NCBI RefSeq assembly: GCF_003264115.1
Contig: NZ_CP021912.1
Coordinates: 3,247,273 to 3,311,272, forward strand
DNA from: Erythrobacter sp. KY5
GTDB lineage: Bacteria > Pseudomonadota > Alphaproteobacteria > Sphingomonadales > Sphingomonadaceae
Direction: 5' to 3'
Length of the DNA stretch: 64,000 bases
A program made the position numbers and the translations under genes. The notes beneath the pieces were generated by a model that was given only the letters and a program-made list of their open reading frames with translations, made no database searches and was not told the DNA's origin. Each line of letters opens with the position of its first letter. The first letter of the stretch is position 1. This document shows positions 56,689-64,000 of this stretch, piece by piece.

Positions 56689-56719
56689 GCCGGTGCATCC
56701 TACATTGGGATGCACTGGC
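56689..56719 (+). promoter_or_regulatory. Leader hairpin of the DUF4136 gene
   Basis: GCCGGTGCATCC (56689-56700) pairs with GGATGCACTGGC (56708-56719) in a 12-bp stem with one G-U pair and a 7-base loop. It ends 20 bases before the start codon and about 9 bases before the ribosome site GAAGGA. The remaining 56465-56688 region shows no gene. Confidence 0.5.
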
Positions 56720-56739
56720 GAAAAGATGAAGGATATGTC

Positions 56740-57438
56740 ATGAACCGTATTGCTATGTCATCGCGTTCGAACCGTTTCCGTCGCTATTCGCGCCTCGCTC
56801 TTGCAGGTATCGCGACCGTGACGCTCGCCGCATGCGCCCCCTCTTTCAAGGCCGACGTGTCGCGCTTTCAGGCGCAATTGCCTGCGCCGCAGGGCCAGAC
56901 CTTTGCCGTGGTTCCCGAGGATCCGCAGCTTGCAGGCGGCCTCGAATTCTCGCTCTATGCCGATATGGTTGCTGCCGAAATGGCGCAGCTCGGCTACACC
57001 CGCGCGGCGAACCCTGAAAACGCGAACCTCCTGGTCCGCTTCGATTATACGATCGACAATGGGCGCGAACGCATTCGCACACAGCCCGGTGTTGGCGGCT
57101 TTGGCGCTTTCGGCCCGTGGGGTCCATGGGGCGGCTTTGGCGGCTGGCGCGGGGGTTGGGGCTATGGCTTTGCCGATCCGTTCTTCGGCGGCTTTGGCGG
57201 ACCCAATGTGCGCAGTTACACAATCTTCACCAGCGGCATCGATTTGCTGATCGACAACACCAGCACGGGTGAACGCGTGTTCGAAGGCCGCGCTGAAAGC
57301 GTCTCGCGCTCGAACCGGTTGCAGAACATCGTCCCCAATCTCGTTGACGCGATCTTCACAGATTTCCCCGGTAACAACGGTGAGGCGGTGCGCATCACGA
57401 TCCGCGAAGATGGCAACGAAGTGAGAGCGCAGCGTTAA
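56740..57438 (+). CDS. DUF4136 lipoprotein
   Basis: The 232-residue product has a lipobox (GIATVTLAAC) and the DUF4136 pattern (FKADVSRFQAQLPAPQGQTF, MAQLGYTRAANPENANLLVR, then VPNLVDAIFTDFPGNNGEAV). A Gly/Trp/Phe-rich insert (about residues 121-155, with GPWGPWGGFGGWRGGWGYGF) replaces the short loop of many relatives. The protein should lie in the outer-membrane periplasmic leaflet; its function is unknown. The start ATG 56740 follows GAAGGA. Confidence 0.82.
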   Translation: MNRIAMSSRSNRFRRYSRLALAGIATVTLAACAPSFKADVSRFQAQLPAPQGQTFAVVPEDPQLAGGLEFSLYADMVAAEMAQLGYTRAANPENANLLVRFDYTIDNGRERIRTQPGVGGFGAFGPWGPWGGFGGWRGGWGYGFADPFFGGFGGPNVRSYTIFTSGIDLLIDNTSTGERVFEGRAESVSRSNRLQNIVPNLVDAIFTDFPGNNGEAVRITIREDGNEVRAQR

Positions 57439-57487
57439 GGGCGATCGCGAACTTACATACCCATCACATCCACCCCGGACGGGGCAG

Positions 57488-57522
57488 AAAGGGCGGCGCA
57501 AGGGATCAGCGTCGCCCTTTTT
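57488..57522 (+). terminator. Terminator of the DUF4136 gene
   Basis: AAAGGGCGGCGC (57488-57499) pairs with GCGTCGCCCTTT (57509-57520), with one G-U pair, followed by TT. The T-run is TTTTT counting the stem end. It also serves to separate it from the convergent dut operon. Confidence 0.8.
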
Positions 57523-57546
57523 CGTGACCATATGAGATCCGGTTGA

Positions 57547-58005
57547 TCAGAGCTTCGCGTGGCCGCCGGTGGAGCCAAAACCGCCTTCGCCTCGCCCGGT
57601 CGCGTCGAGCTGGTCGACTTCGGCCCAGGCAGCCTGCACGACGGGTGCGAGCACAAGCTGCGCCACGCGATCTCCGCGCGCGATGGCGAAATCCTCGCGG
57701 CCGTGATTGATCAGCAGCACCTTCAATTCACCGCGATAATCGGAATCGATCGTGCCCGGCGTGTTGGGCACCGTGATGCCGTGCTTGAAAGCGAGGCCTG
57801 AGCGTGGGCGGACCTGGATTTCATACCCCTGCGGTATCGCAACGCAAAGCCCGGTGGCGACCGCGTGGCGCGCGCCCGGTGCGATGGTCACGTTCTCTGC
57901 GCTCACGATATCCATGCCCGCGCTGCCTTGGGTGGCGTATGTGGGCAGAGCGAGGCCCTCACCATGGGGGAGCCGCTTTACTTCGACTTGCACTGCGTCG
58001 CTCAT
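57547..58005 (-). CDS. dut: dUTP diphosphatase
   Basis: The 152-residue trimeric dUTPase has the five motifs: [41 protein letters not shown] and [11 protein letters not shown]. It removes dUTP and supplies dUMP. Its start overlaps the coaBC stop (ATGA), a common dut-coaBC pairing in alphaproteobacteria. Confidence 0.97.
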   Translation of the reverse strand: MSDAVQVEVKRLPHGEGLALPTYATQGSAGMDIVSAENVTIAPGARHAVATGLCVAIPQGYEIQVRPRSGLAFKHGITVPNTPGTIDSDYRGELKVLLINHGREDFAIARGDRVAQLVLAPVVQAAWAEVDQLDATGRGEGGFGSTGGHAKL

Positions 58006-59732
58006 TCTGCGGCTTCGGCTTTCAATGTTGCCGCGATCCGTTCGACCAGAGCCATCGCAACATCGCCCTTGGGCATCTTGTCGAGCTTCTCCACACCGTC
58101 AGCGGTGACGATGTGAACGAGGTTATCATCGCCGCCCATAACGTCGCCCGATACGTCGTTCGCAACGATCCAGTCGCACGCCTTGCGCTTGCGCTTCTGC
58201 TTGGCGTTGGCGAGCACGTCGTCGGTTTCGGCGGCAAACCCGATGACCAGTTCGGGCCGGTTCGATGCGCCCGCGAGGTTCGTCAGAATATCCGGGTTCT
58301 CGGTCAGCATGAGAGCAGGCGGAGCAGATCCGCGCTTCTTGATCTTTTCGTCGCGATATTCCTTGGGCCGCCAGTCGGCGACGGCGGCGACCATTATGGC
58401 GACATCGGCGGGCAGTGCGCGCTTGACGGCGGACGACATTTCCTCGGCGCTTTCGACATCGATGCGCTTCACGCCTGTCGGGGTCTTGAGCGCGACGGGG
58501 CCTGCGACCAGCGTCACATCTGCCCCCAGAGCAGCAGCGGCAGAGGCGATTGCAAAGCCCTGCTTCCCGCTCGAACGGTTGGCGATGTAGCGCACAGGGT
58601 CGATCGATTCCCAGGTCGGCCCGGCGGTGACCAGGACGCGGCGCCCTTCGAGCGGGCGGTAGGAAGCATCCACGTCAAAATTGCCGGTAACCTCCTCTTC
58701 GTCGGCTTCGATGGCCTCTGCCTTTTGAGGTGCGGCTCTCTTGGCGGCGATTTTCCGGGGCGCTGGTTTTTCTTCCTCGGGCGCCTCTTTTGCGGGCTCT
58801 TCGAATTCTTCGGGAGCCAGACGGCGGTCGTCGAATTCGTGATTGATGGCGTCAGGGTCGATCGGGGGCGCGGCTCTGCCCTTGCCCTTGCTCGCCAGAG
58901 GTGAGCCTTCGAGATCGGGATTGAACTCGATATCCTCTTCCTCGATCTCGATATCTTCGGGCAATTCCTCCTCGCCCAGCGCATCGAGCTCTGCCTCGAT
59001 CTGTTCGGCGCTGCGTTTTTCGGTGGAGCGGTAGATGATCTTGGAAAGCAGCCCGCCAAGCCCGCTGCCCAGCGTCGAGCCGGTATCGTCTTCGGGTTCG
59101 AGCGCTTCGACCTCGACCTCTTCTGCAGGTGTATCGTTGGCCGCGACCGGCGCAGGCGCTTCCTCTTCGACCTCGATACCGAAATGCGCCGCGATCTCGC
59201 GCCAGATGGCATGCGGTTCGGGCAGGCGGCCATAACCAAACTCGCCGCAAGCCATCGCGCCCTCGTCCGGGTGGATGACCGTGACGCCGGCTTCCTTGAG
59301 CGACGCGACATTGCGCTGGGTGGAGGCGTGCTCCCACATCTTCACGTTCATCGCCGGGACCGCCATCACCGGCTTGTTCGTGGCAAGGATGAGAGTGGTC
59401 GCCAGATCGTCGGCAATGCCCGCGGCCATTTTCGCCATGAGATCGGCGGTCGCAGGGCACACGACGATAAGGTCGGCCTCACGCGACAGTTCGATATGGC
59501 CCATCTCGACCTCGTTCTTGAGATCGAACAGCGAGGTATAGACCTGATTTTCGGAAAGCGCGGCCAGCGACATGGGCGTCACGAATTGTTGCCCGCCCTT
59601 GGTCACGACGCAGGTCACATCGCCGCCGACCCCATTGGCGCCCTTGCGAATGAGGCGGACGAGCTCGCACGATTTGTAAGCCGCTATCCCGCCGCCTACG
59701 ACCAGCAATATCTTAGGCCCAGCCTCGCTCAC
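58002..59732 (-). CDS. coaBC: Bifunctional phosphopantothenoylcysteine decarboxylase / phosphopantothenate-cysteine ligase with long linker
   Basis: CoaC (residues 1-185) has [18 protein letters not shown], the catalytic His79 in [18 protein letters not shown], and Cys162 in ACGEFGYGR. CoaB (from about 357) starts at [20 protein letters not shown] with NRSSGKQG and AAVADWRP. Between them lies an acidic, Ala/Glu/Pro-rich region of about 165 residues (188-355), where ordinary CoaBC has only a short linker. It makes 4'-phosphopantetheine for CoA. I chose GTG 59732, since GGAGGA sits upstream; a GTG at 59750 would add six residues. Confidence 0.93.
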   Translation of the reverse strand: MSEAGPKILLVVGGGIAAYKSCELVRLIRKGANGVGGDVTCVVTKGGQQFVTPMSLAALSENQVYTSLFDLKNEVEMGHIELSREADLIVVCPATADLMAKMAAGIADDLATTLILATNKPVMAVPAMNVKMWEHASTQRNVASLKEAGVTVIHPDEGAMACGEFGYGRLPEPHAIWREIAAHFGIEVEEEAPAPVAANDTPAEEVEVEALEPEDDTGSTLGSGLGGLLSKIIYRSTEKRSAEQIEAELDALGEEELPEDIEIEEEDIEFNPDLEGSPLASKGKGRAAPPIDPDAINHEFDDRRLAPEEFEEPAKEAPEEEKPAPRKIAAKRAAPQKAEAIEADEEEVTGNFDVDASYRPLEGRRVLVTAGPTWESIDPVRYIANRSSGKQGFAIASAAAALGADVTLVAGPVALKTPTGVKRIDVESAEEMSSAVKRALPADVAIMVAAVADWRPKEYRDEKIKKRGSAPPALMLTENPDILTNLAGASNRPELVIGFAAETDDVLANAKQKRKRKACDWIVANDVSGDVMGGDDNLVHIVTADGVEKLDKMPKGDVAMALVERIAATLKAEAAE

Positions 59733-59906
59733 TACCCGGTCTTCCTCCACGTTCTTGGTCTGTCAGTTTCCGTCTAGCGGTCATATCAAGCCGCGCCAAG
59801 TCCAGCAGACTCCTTGCGATAGGATGGTTAAAATTGCACTTAGAGCCGAGCAGCGAATTGACGGCAATCGCGCCGGTCCGGACGCTGCGTTGAAGGGGGT
59901 TTACAG

Positions 59907-60293
59907 ATGATTTTAGCGCTCAAGGTGCTTTTGACGCTCGGCGGGGGATTGCTGGTATTCATGGGGTTCGGCTTCTTCACCGATCCAGTGAGCTCGGCTG
60001 CGGATTTCGGGATCGATGTCGAAGGCGCGCATGGCCTCACCTCGATACGCGCCGACATGACCGCCTTTTTCGGAGTGTCGGGCGCGTGTTTCATCTGGGG
60101 CGCGTGGGCCAATCGCAGCGATCCCCTGATCATTGGTGCGGCTTTGATGTTCGTCACCCTGGCAACGCGGCTCGTCGCGCTTGGCGCTTATGGCGCATTT
60201 GAGGGTTACATCCTGCCGATGTTGGTCGAGGCTTTGCTCGGCATTTTCGGCATCGTCGGCGCGCGAATTTTGCCGAAGACCACCAGAGGCTAG
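59907..60293 (+). CDS. DUF4345 membrane protein
   Basis: The 128-residue protein has four membrane helices and the DUF4345 pattern (MGFGFFTDPVSSAADFGIDV, then LTSIRADMTAFFGVSGACFI). Function is unknown. Its stop overlaps, tail to tail, the ubiB stop. Confidence 0.75.
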   Translation: MILALKVLLTLGGGLLVFMGFGFFTDPVSSAADFGIDVEGAHGLTSIRADMTAFFGVSGACFIWGAWANRSDPLIIGAALMFVTLATRLVALGAYGAFEGYILPMLVEALLGIFGIVGARILPKTTRG

Positions 60294-61849
60294 AGCAGCC
60301 CGGCGAGCATCGCGCCGTATACAGCGCCTGCCCCCGCCAGCCCTGCAACAAAGTAGCCAAGCAGGCCTCCGCCCGAGCGTTCCTTGCGTTCGGTCATGAG
60401 GCGAATTTCGGGGAGCGGCGGGGGTTCGGGTGCGCCGCCCTTGGGGGGGAACTTCTCCTCAAGCCGCCTGACCAGGCCCGGCAGGCGGAAGAGCGTTTCG
60501 GTGTCTTCCTTGATCCGGTCGGCAATTGCGGCTTCCGGCCCCAGCTCGTCGCGGATCCAGCTGCGCACGTAAGGCGCTGCGGTGTCCCACATATTGATTT
60601 CGGGATTGAGCTGAGTGGCGATCCCCTCGACCATTACCATGGTCTTTTGCAGCAGCAGCAAATGCGGCTGGGTCTGCATATCGAAATCGCGCGTGATCGC
60701 GAACAGCCCATCGAGCATCTGGCCGACGCTCAGTTCCTTGACCGGCTTGCCGCGCATCGGTTCGCCCACGGCGCGCAGAGCGGTCGCAAACTCGCCGACC
60801 GAATGGTAGCTCGGCACATATTGCGCCTCGAAATGGATCTCGGCGACGCGTTGATAATTGCCGGTCGTGAGGCCATAGAGGATTTCGGCAAGCCATTGGC
60901 GAGCGCGGCGGTCGATCCGGCCCATGATGCCAAAGTCGATCGCGACAATCGTGCCGTCCTCTTCGACGAACAGGTTCCCCTGGTGCATGTCGGCATGGAA
61001 GAACCCGGCGCTGATCGCCTGTGTGAGAAAGCTGATGACGAGCTTTTCGGCCAAGGCCTCAAGATCGTGCCCGGCCGCGATCAATTGGTCGCGATTGGAA
61101 ATCTTGATGCCTTCGACCCACTCGATCGTCAGCACCCGGCCATTGGTCCGGTCCCAGTCGATCGCAGGGATGCGGTAGCCGCCTATACCTGCCATCTCCT
61201 CGGCAAGCTCGGAGGCTGAGGCAGCTTCGCGGCGAAGGTCGAGTTCGGAGTTGGTCCAGCGTTTGAAGTTCGCAATGGTAAGCCGGGGTCGCAGGCGCTC
61301 GGCCTCTCCGCCCATTGCTTCAACATGAGCGGCTGCCCATTCATAGGTCTGGATGTCGCGCGCAAACTTCTCGCGAATGCCGGGGCGCAGCACCTTGACC
61401 GCGACCTTGCGACCGTCGGTCGTGGTGGCGCGGTGGACCTGCGCGATGGAAGCAGCCCCCACTGGAACCGGGTCAATCTCTGTAAAGAGGCCGTCGATCG
61501 GCTGCTCGAAGGTTGCAGCGATCTGCTCTTCGATCTTGGCGAAGGGAACGGGAGGCAGGCTGTCCTGAAGGCTAAGGAGATTGTGCGCGGCTTCTTCCCC
61601 CACCAGATCGGGCCGCGTGGCCAGCGATTGGCCAAGCTTGATCGCGGCAGGTCCGATAGCGCGAAAGGCACCGGCATAATCGCGCGGGCCGTGTTTCCCG
61701 GTCAGCGTCGCGAGCCGGGCGAGCCGGGCAAGCCGGCGCACCGTCGAAGGCGCGTTGGGATCGTCCTCGACCCCGACGAGCGCGCGGCGGCGTGCGAGCG
61801 TGATGCCCCATCGCGCAAGGCGGAAAAGATGCGTGGCAGGCGTGGTCAT
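60290..61849 (-). CDS. ubiB: UbiB, ABC1 atypical kinase for ubiquinone biosynthesis
   Basis: The 519-residue product has the KxGQ motif in PAAIKLGQSLATRPDLVG, the Ala-rich loop AASIAQVHRA, the kinase-like VAVKVLRPG, FFHADMHQGNLFV and IVAIDFGIMGRID, and two C-terminal helices (GYFVAGLAGAGAVYGAMLAG). UbiB/COQ8-family proteins support assembly of the ubiquinone-synthesis complex at the membrane. Its stop overlaps DUF4345 and ubiE lies 6 bases upstream. Confidence 0.95.
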   Translation of the reverse strand: MTTPATHLFRLARWGITLARRRALVGVEDDPNAPSTVRRLARLARLATLTGKHGPRDYAGAFRAIGPAAIKLGQSLATRPDLVGEEAAHNLLSLQDSLPPVPFAKIEEQIAATFEQPIDGLFTEIDPVPVGAASIAQVHRATTTDGRKVAVKVLRPGIREKFARDIQTYEWAAAHVEAMGGEAERLRPRLTIANFKRWTNSELDLRREAASASELAEEMAGIGGYRIPAIDWDRTNGRVLTIEWVEGIKISNRDQLIAAGHDLEALAEKLVISFLTQAISAGFFHADMHQGNLFVEEDGTIVAIDFGIMGRIDRRARQWLAEILYGLTTGNYQRVAEIHFEAQYVPSYHSVGEFATALRAVGEPMRGKPVKELSVGQMLDGLFAITRDFDMQTQPHLLLLQKTMVMVEGIATQLNPEINMWDTAAPYVRSWIRDELGPEAAIADRIKEDTETLFRLPGLVRRLEEKFPPKGGAPEPPPLPEIRLMTERKERSGGGLLGYFVAGLAGAGAVYGAMLAGLL

Positions 61850-61855
61850 GCGCTT

Positions 61856-62635
61856 TTAGATTTTCCAGCCCGAATGAATGGCGACCGCACCGCCCAGGAT
61901 GCTTTCGACCTTGGTGTTGGTGAAGCCTGCTGCGCGAATCATGTTTTCGAACTCGGCCATCTTGGGGAATTTGCGAATTGATTCGACCAGATAGCGATAG
62001 CTGTCGGCGTCGCCTGCGATCATCTGCCCCATGCGCGGGAGCAGCAGATCGGAATAGACGTCGTAGATCTCCTTGAAGCCAGACCATTCGGTGGTCGAAA
62101 ACTCCATGCAGTAAAACCGCCCTCCAGGTCGAAGCACGCGGTAAGCTTCCGCCAGCGCCTTGTCCTTGTAGGTCACGTTCCGAATGCCGAACACGATGGT
62201 GTAGGCATCGAAGCTGCTGCTTGCGAAACTGACCTCTTCGGCATTCTGCTGAGTAAAGACCAGGCTTCCGGTCTCATCGCTCTGCTCGCGCTCCATCGCG
62301 CGCTCTGCGCCGACGTCGAGCATGTCCTGATTGATGTCGGCAACCGTGATGTTCGCGCCGCGATCGGCCATGCGAAAGGCGATGTCACCCGTGCCGCCTG
62401 CCATGTCGAGGATCTGCTCGCCCGGCTGCGGCTTTACACGCTTGACGAAGCGGTCCTTCCACCCGCGATGCATTCCGATCGACATCGCATCGTTCATGAT
62501 GTCGTATTTCTTCGCGACGCTGGTGAAGACCTCGCCCACGCGCCGGGTCTTTTCTTCCGGACTTACATTCTCATAGCCGAAGGAGACGGTTTCGTTTCCT
62601 GCGTCGTTCGCATGGTCGTTGGTGTTCTCACTCAT
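61856..62635 (-). CDS. ubiE: Ubiquinone/menaquinone C-methyltransferase UbiE
   Basis: The 259-residue class I methyltransferase has ILDMAGGTGDIAFRMADRG (SAM loop) and the COQ5 signatures YDIMNDAMSIGMHRGWKDRF and RVLRPGGRFYCMEFS. It performs the C-methylation step in ubiquinone synthesis. The ATG at 62635 follows AGGG. It is co-transcribed with ubiB and diverges from mutM. Confidence 0.96.
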   Translation of the reverse strand: MSENTNDHANDAGNETVSFGYENVSPEEKTRRVGEVFTSVAKKYDIMNDAMSIGMHRGWKDRFVKRVKPQPGEQILDMAGGTGDIAFRMADRGANITVADINQDMLDVGAERAMEREQSDETGSLVFTQQNAEEVSFASSSFDAYTIVFGIRNVTYKDKALAEAYRVLRPGGRFYCMEFSTTEWSGFKEIYDVYSDLLLPRMGQMIAGDADSYRYLVESIRKFPKMAEFENMIRAAGFTNTKVESILGGAVAIHSGWKI

Positions 62636-62690
62636 GCGTGGAGCCCTAGAGGGAATTGCGGCATGCGCAAAGAGTGTTAGTGGGTTGGAA

Positions 62691-63506
62691 ATGCCCGAAT
62701 TACCCGAAGTCGAAACAACCGTGCGCGGGCTTGCCCGTTTCCTCGATGGTGCGCGGATCGAGCGAGTGACGCTGAATCGCCCCGATTTGCGCCGCCCGTT
62801 CCCGCCTGATCTCGTACAGGTGATGACCGGTGCGCAGGTCACAGGGCTCTCGCGCCGGGCGAAATATGGCCTCATTCACCTCGATCGCGGATCGACGATG
62901 ATCTTTCACCTGGGCATGAGCGGTCGCTGGCGGATCGACCCTGAGGAAGCCGACAAGCACGACCACCTGCTGCTGGAAGCTGCCGGGCACCGCTTCGCCC
63001 TGTGTGATCCCCGTCGCTTCGGGTCGGTGGACCTTGAACCGACCGAGACACTGGGCGATTGGCCGCAGTTCTCCGCTATGGGCCCGGAACCGCTTGGCCC
63101 CGACTTCTCTCCCGAACAGCTCAAGACAGCGCTCAAGGGCAAGACGCAGAGCATCAAATTGTGCCTGCTGGACCAGCGTATCGTTGCAGGGCTCGGCAAT
63201 ATCTATGTGTGCGAGGCGCTTTGGCGCTCGGGCATTCATCCGCTCAAGGCCGGGGGCAAGGTGACGCGGCCTCAGCTTGCGCGGCTCGTCCCCGCGATCC
63301 GGAATGTCCTCACCGCTTCGATCAAGGACGGCGGATCTTCGCTCAGGGATTACGCCGCGCCCGATGGCGAACTTGGCTATTTCGCGACGCGCTTTGATGT
63401 TTATGGACGAACGGGCGAGCCTTGCAGGCGCGAAGACGGCGGCAAAATCCGTAGGATCGCGCAGGGTGGACGAAGCACCTGGTACTGCGTAAAGTGCCAA
63501 TGCTAG
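62691..63506 (+). CDS. mutM: Formamidopyrimidine-DNA glycosylase with a variant zinc finger
   Basis: MutM removes 8-oxoguanine and Fapy lesions. The 271-residue product has the catalytic N-terminus MPELPEVETTVRGLA with Pro2 and Glu3, RRAKYGLIHL with the conserved Lys, and the H2TH region GLGNIYVCEALWRSGIHPLK. The C-terminal zinc finger reads EPCRREDGGKIRR then GRSTWYCVKCQC; the second Cys of the first CxxC pair is missing (EPCRRE), while an extra Cys ends the protein. It diverges from ubiE. Confidence 0.94.
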   Translation: MPELPEVETTVRGLARFLDGARIERVTLNRPDLRRPFPPDLVQVMTGAQVTGLSRRAKYGLIHLDRGSTMIFHLGMSGRWRIDPEEADKHDHLLLEAAGHRFALCDPRRFGSVDLEPTETLGDWPQFSAMGPEPLGPDFSPEQLKTALKGKTQSIKLCLLDQRIVAGLGNIYVCEALWRSGIHPLKAGGKVTRPQLARLVPAIRNVLTASIKDGGSSLRDYAAPDGELGYFATRFDVYGRTGEPCRREDGGKIRRIAQGGRSTWYCVKCQC

Positions 63507-63547
63507 CCGCCCGACGTTTTTTGAGGCCCGGCAAAGCCACAGTTTTC

Positions 63548-63576
63548 TTGACGATTCGCCCCTCGCCGCCTATGTG
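63548..63576 (+). promoter_or_regulatory. Sigma-70-type promoter of rpsT
   Basis: TTGACG (63548-63553) and TATGTG (63571-63576) are separated by 17 bases, giving a leader of about 90 bases before rpsT. The leader holds a small GC-rich hairpin region (GCCGC/GGCGG). Confidence 0.5.
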
Positions 63577-63674
63577 CGCCGCTTTCCGGCGGTGAATCGC
63601 CGACTTTTCGAACAGACCAGACTATTTCCGGTCGCACTGCTGCGGCCTGCACAAAACGCGAGACAGACACAGAT

Positions 63675-63935
63675 ATGGCCAATTCGCCGCAAGCCCGTAA
63701 GCGCATTCGTCGCAACAACCGCCGTGCCGAAGTCAACGGCGCCCGCATGAGCCGCATCCGCAGCCACGTGAAGAAGGTCGAAGCGGCCTGCGAAGCTGGC
63801 GACAAGGACGCAGCCGCTGCAGCGCTCAAGGCGGCCCAGCCCGAAATGGCTCGCGGTGTCGCTCGCGGCGTGATGCACAAGAACACTGTCGCGCGGAAGA
63901 TGTCGCGCCTGACGAAGCGAGTCGCCGCTCTCTGA
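63675..63935 (+). CDS. rpsT: 30S ribosomal protein S20
   Basis: The 86-residue basic protein has the S20 pattern ([60 protein letters not shown]). It binds 16S rRNA early in assembly. The remaining 65 bases to the window end hold no gene; in sphingomonads dnaA commonly follows. Confidence 0.97.
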   Translation: MANSPQARKRIRRNNRRAEVNGARMSRIRSHVKKVEAACEAGDKDAAAAALKAAQPEMARGVARGVMHKNTVARKMSRLTKRVAAL

Positions 63936-64000
63936 GGCAGATTCGGAGACGCGATTCGGCGCCAATGTGAGCCGCCGATTACGCGTTTCGACTTAAGGAA

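Overview
The window looks like chromosome of an alphaproteobacterium of the Sphingomonadales, most likely Erythrobacteraceae (Erythrobacter or a relative). The evidence is the high G+C content, the many 4-base ATGA/GTGA gene junctions, several GTG and TTG starts, alphaproteobacterial housekeeping clusters (timA-secB, ubiB-ubiE-mutM-rpsT), and protein families common in that group. The species call is inference. There is no insertion sequence, prophage, integrase or CRISPR array; nearly all of the DNA is ordinary core genome.

Layout. 1-7.8 kb: a partial dicarboxylate-type symporter, glmM-thiD, a LOG-family protein, tRNA-Gln(CTG), a Ppx/GppA phosphatase with rlmE, a membrane-anchored cytochrome c, and pheA. 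7.8-15.2 kb: a seven-gene run (DUF4129, DUF4350, MoxR ATPase, DUF58, SpoIIM-like, RDD, class A beta-lactamase), nearly all translationally coupled. 15.2-18.3 kb: an isoaspartyl peptidase, an SDR and an esterase. 18.3-22.3 kb: a bufferin copper-peptide cluster. bufB-bufC (MNIO enzyme and partner) diverge from bufA-doxX-sigF-nrsF. Both sides carry a GTAAC[C/A]-N16-CGAA promoter that fits the SigF class, so the ECF sigma factor probably drives its own operon and the maturation genes.

22.3-33.7 kb: ispG, a thioredoxin-like lipoprotein, mntP, a histone-deacetylase-family protein, an FAD oxidoreductase, two tail-to-tail L,D-transpeptidases, an EamA transporter, acnA and a rhodanese lipoprotein. 33.8-38.3 kb: a 594-residue Ser-rich surface protein with a 13-copy heptapeptide repeat, then ruvA and ruvB separated by a DsrE-like and a DUF2511-like secreted protein. 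38.6-48.0 kb: aroC, a DUF4274 membrane protein, a fatty acid desaturase, an epimerase, and a peroxide-defence block (ahpC, ahpF, katG).

48.2-64 kb: a GNAT acetyltransferase, a LytTR membrane regulator divergent from a DUF2306 protein, an Smr-mltA-timA operon facing secB, then murJ-trpS, a DUF4136 lipoprotein, dut-coaBC with an unusual linker, DUF4345, ubiB-ubiE, mutM and rpsT. This last order usually leads into dnaA, so the origin region may lie just beyond the right edge (inference).

The most interesting items are the bufferin/SigF cluster with its paired promoters, a 17-base motif shared by the upstream regions of the [4Fe-4S] enzyme genes ispG and acnA, a shared motif upstream of ahpC and katG, the Ser-repeat protein, the CoaBC linker, and a MutM zinc finger that lacks one cysteine.
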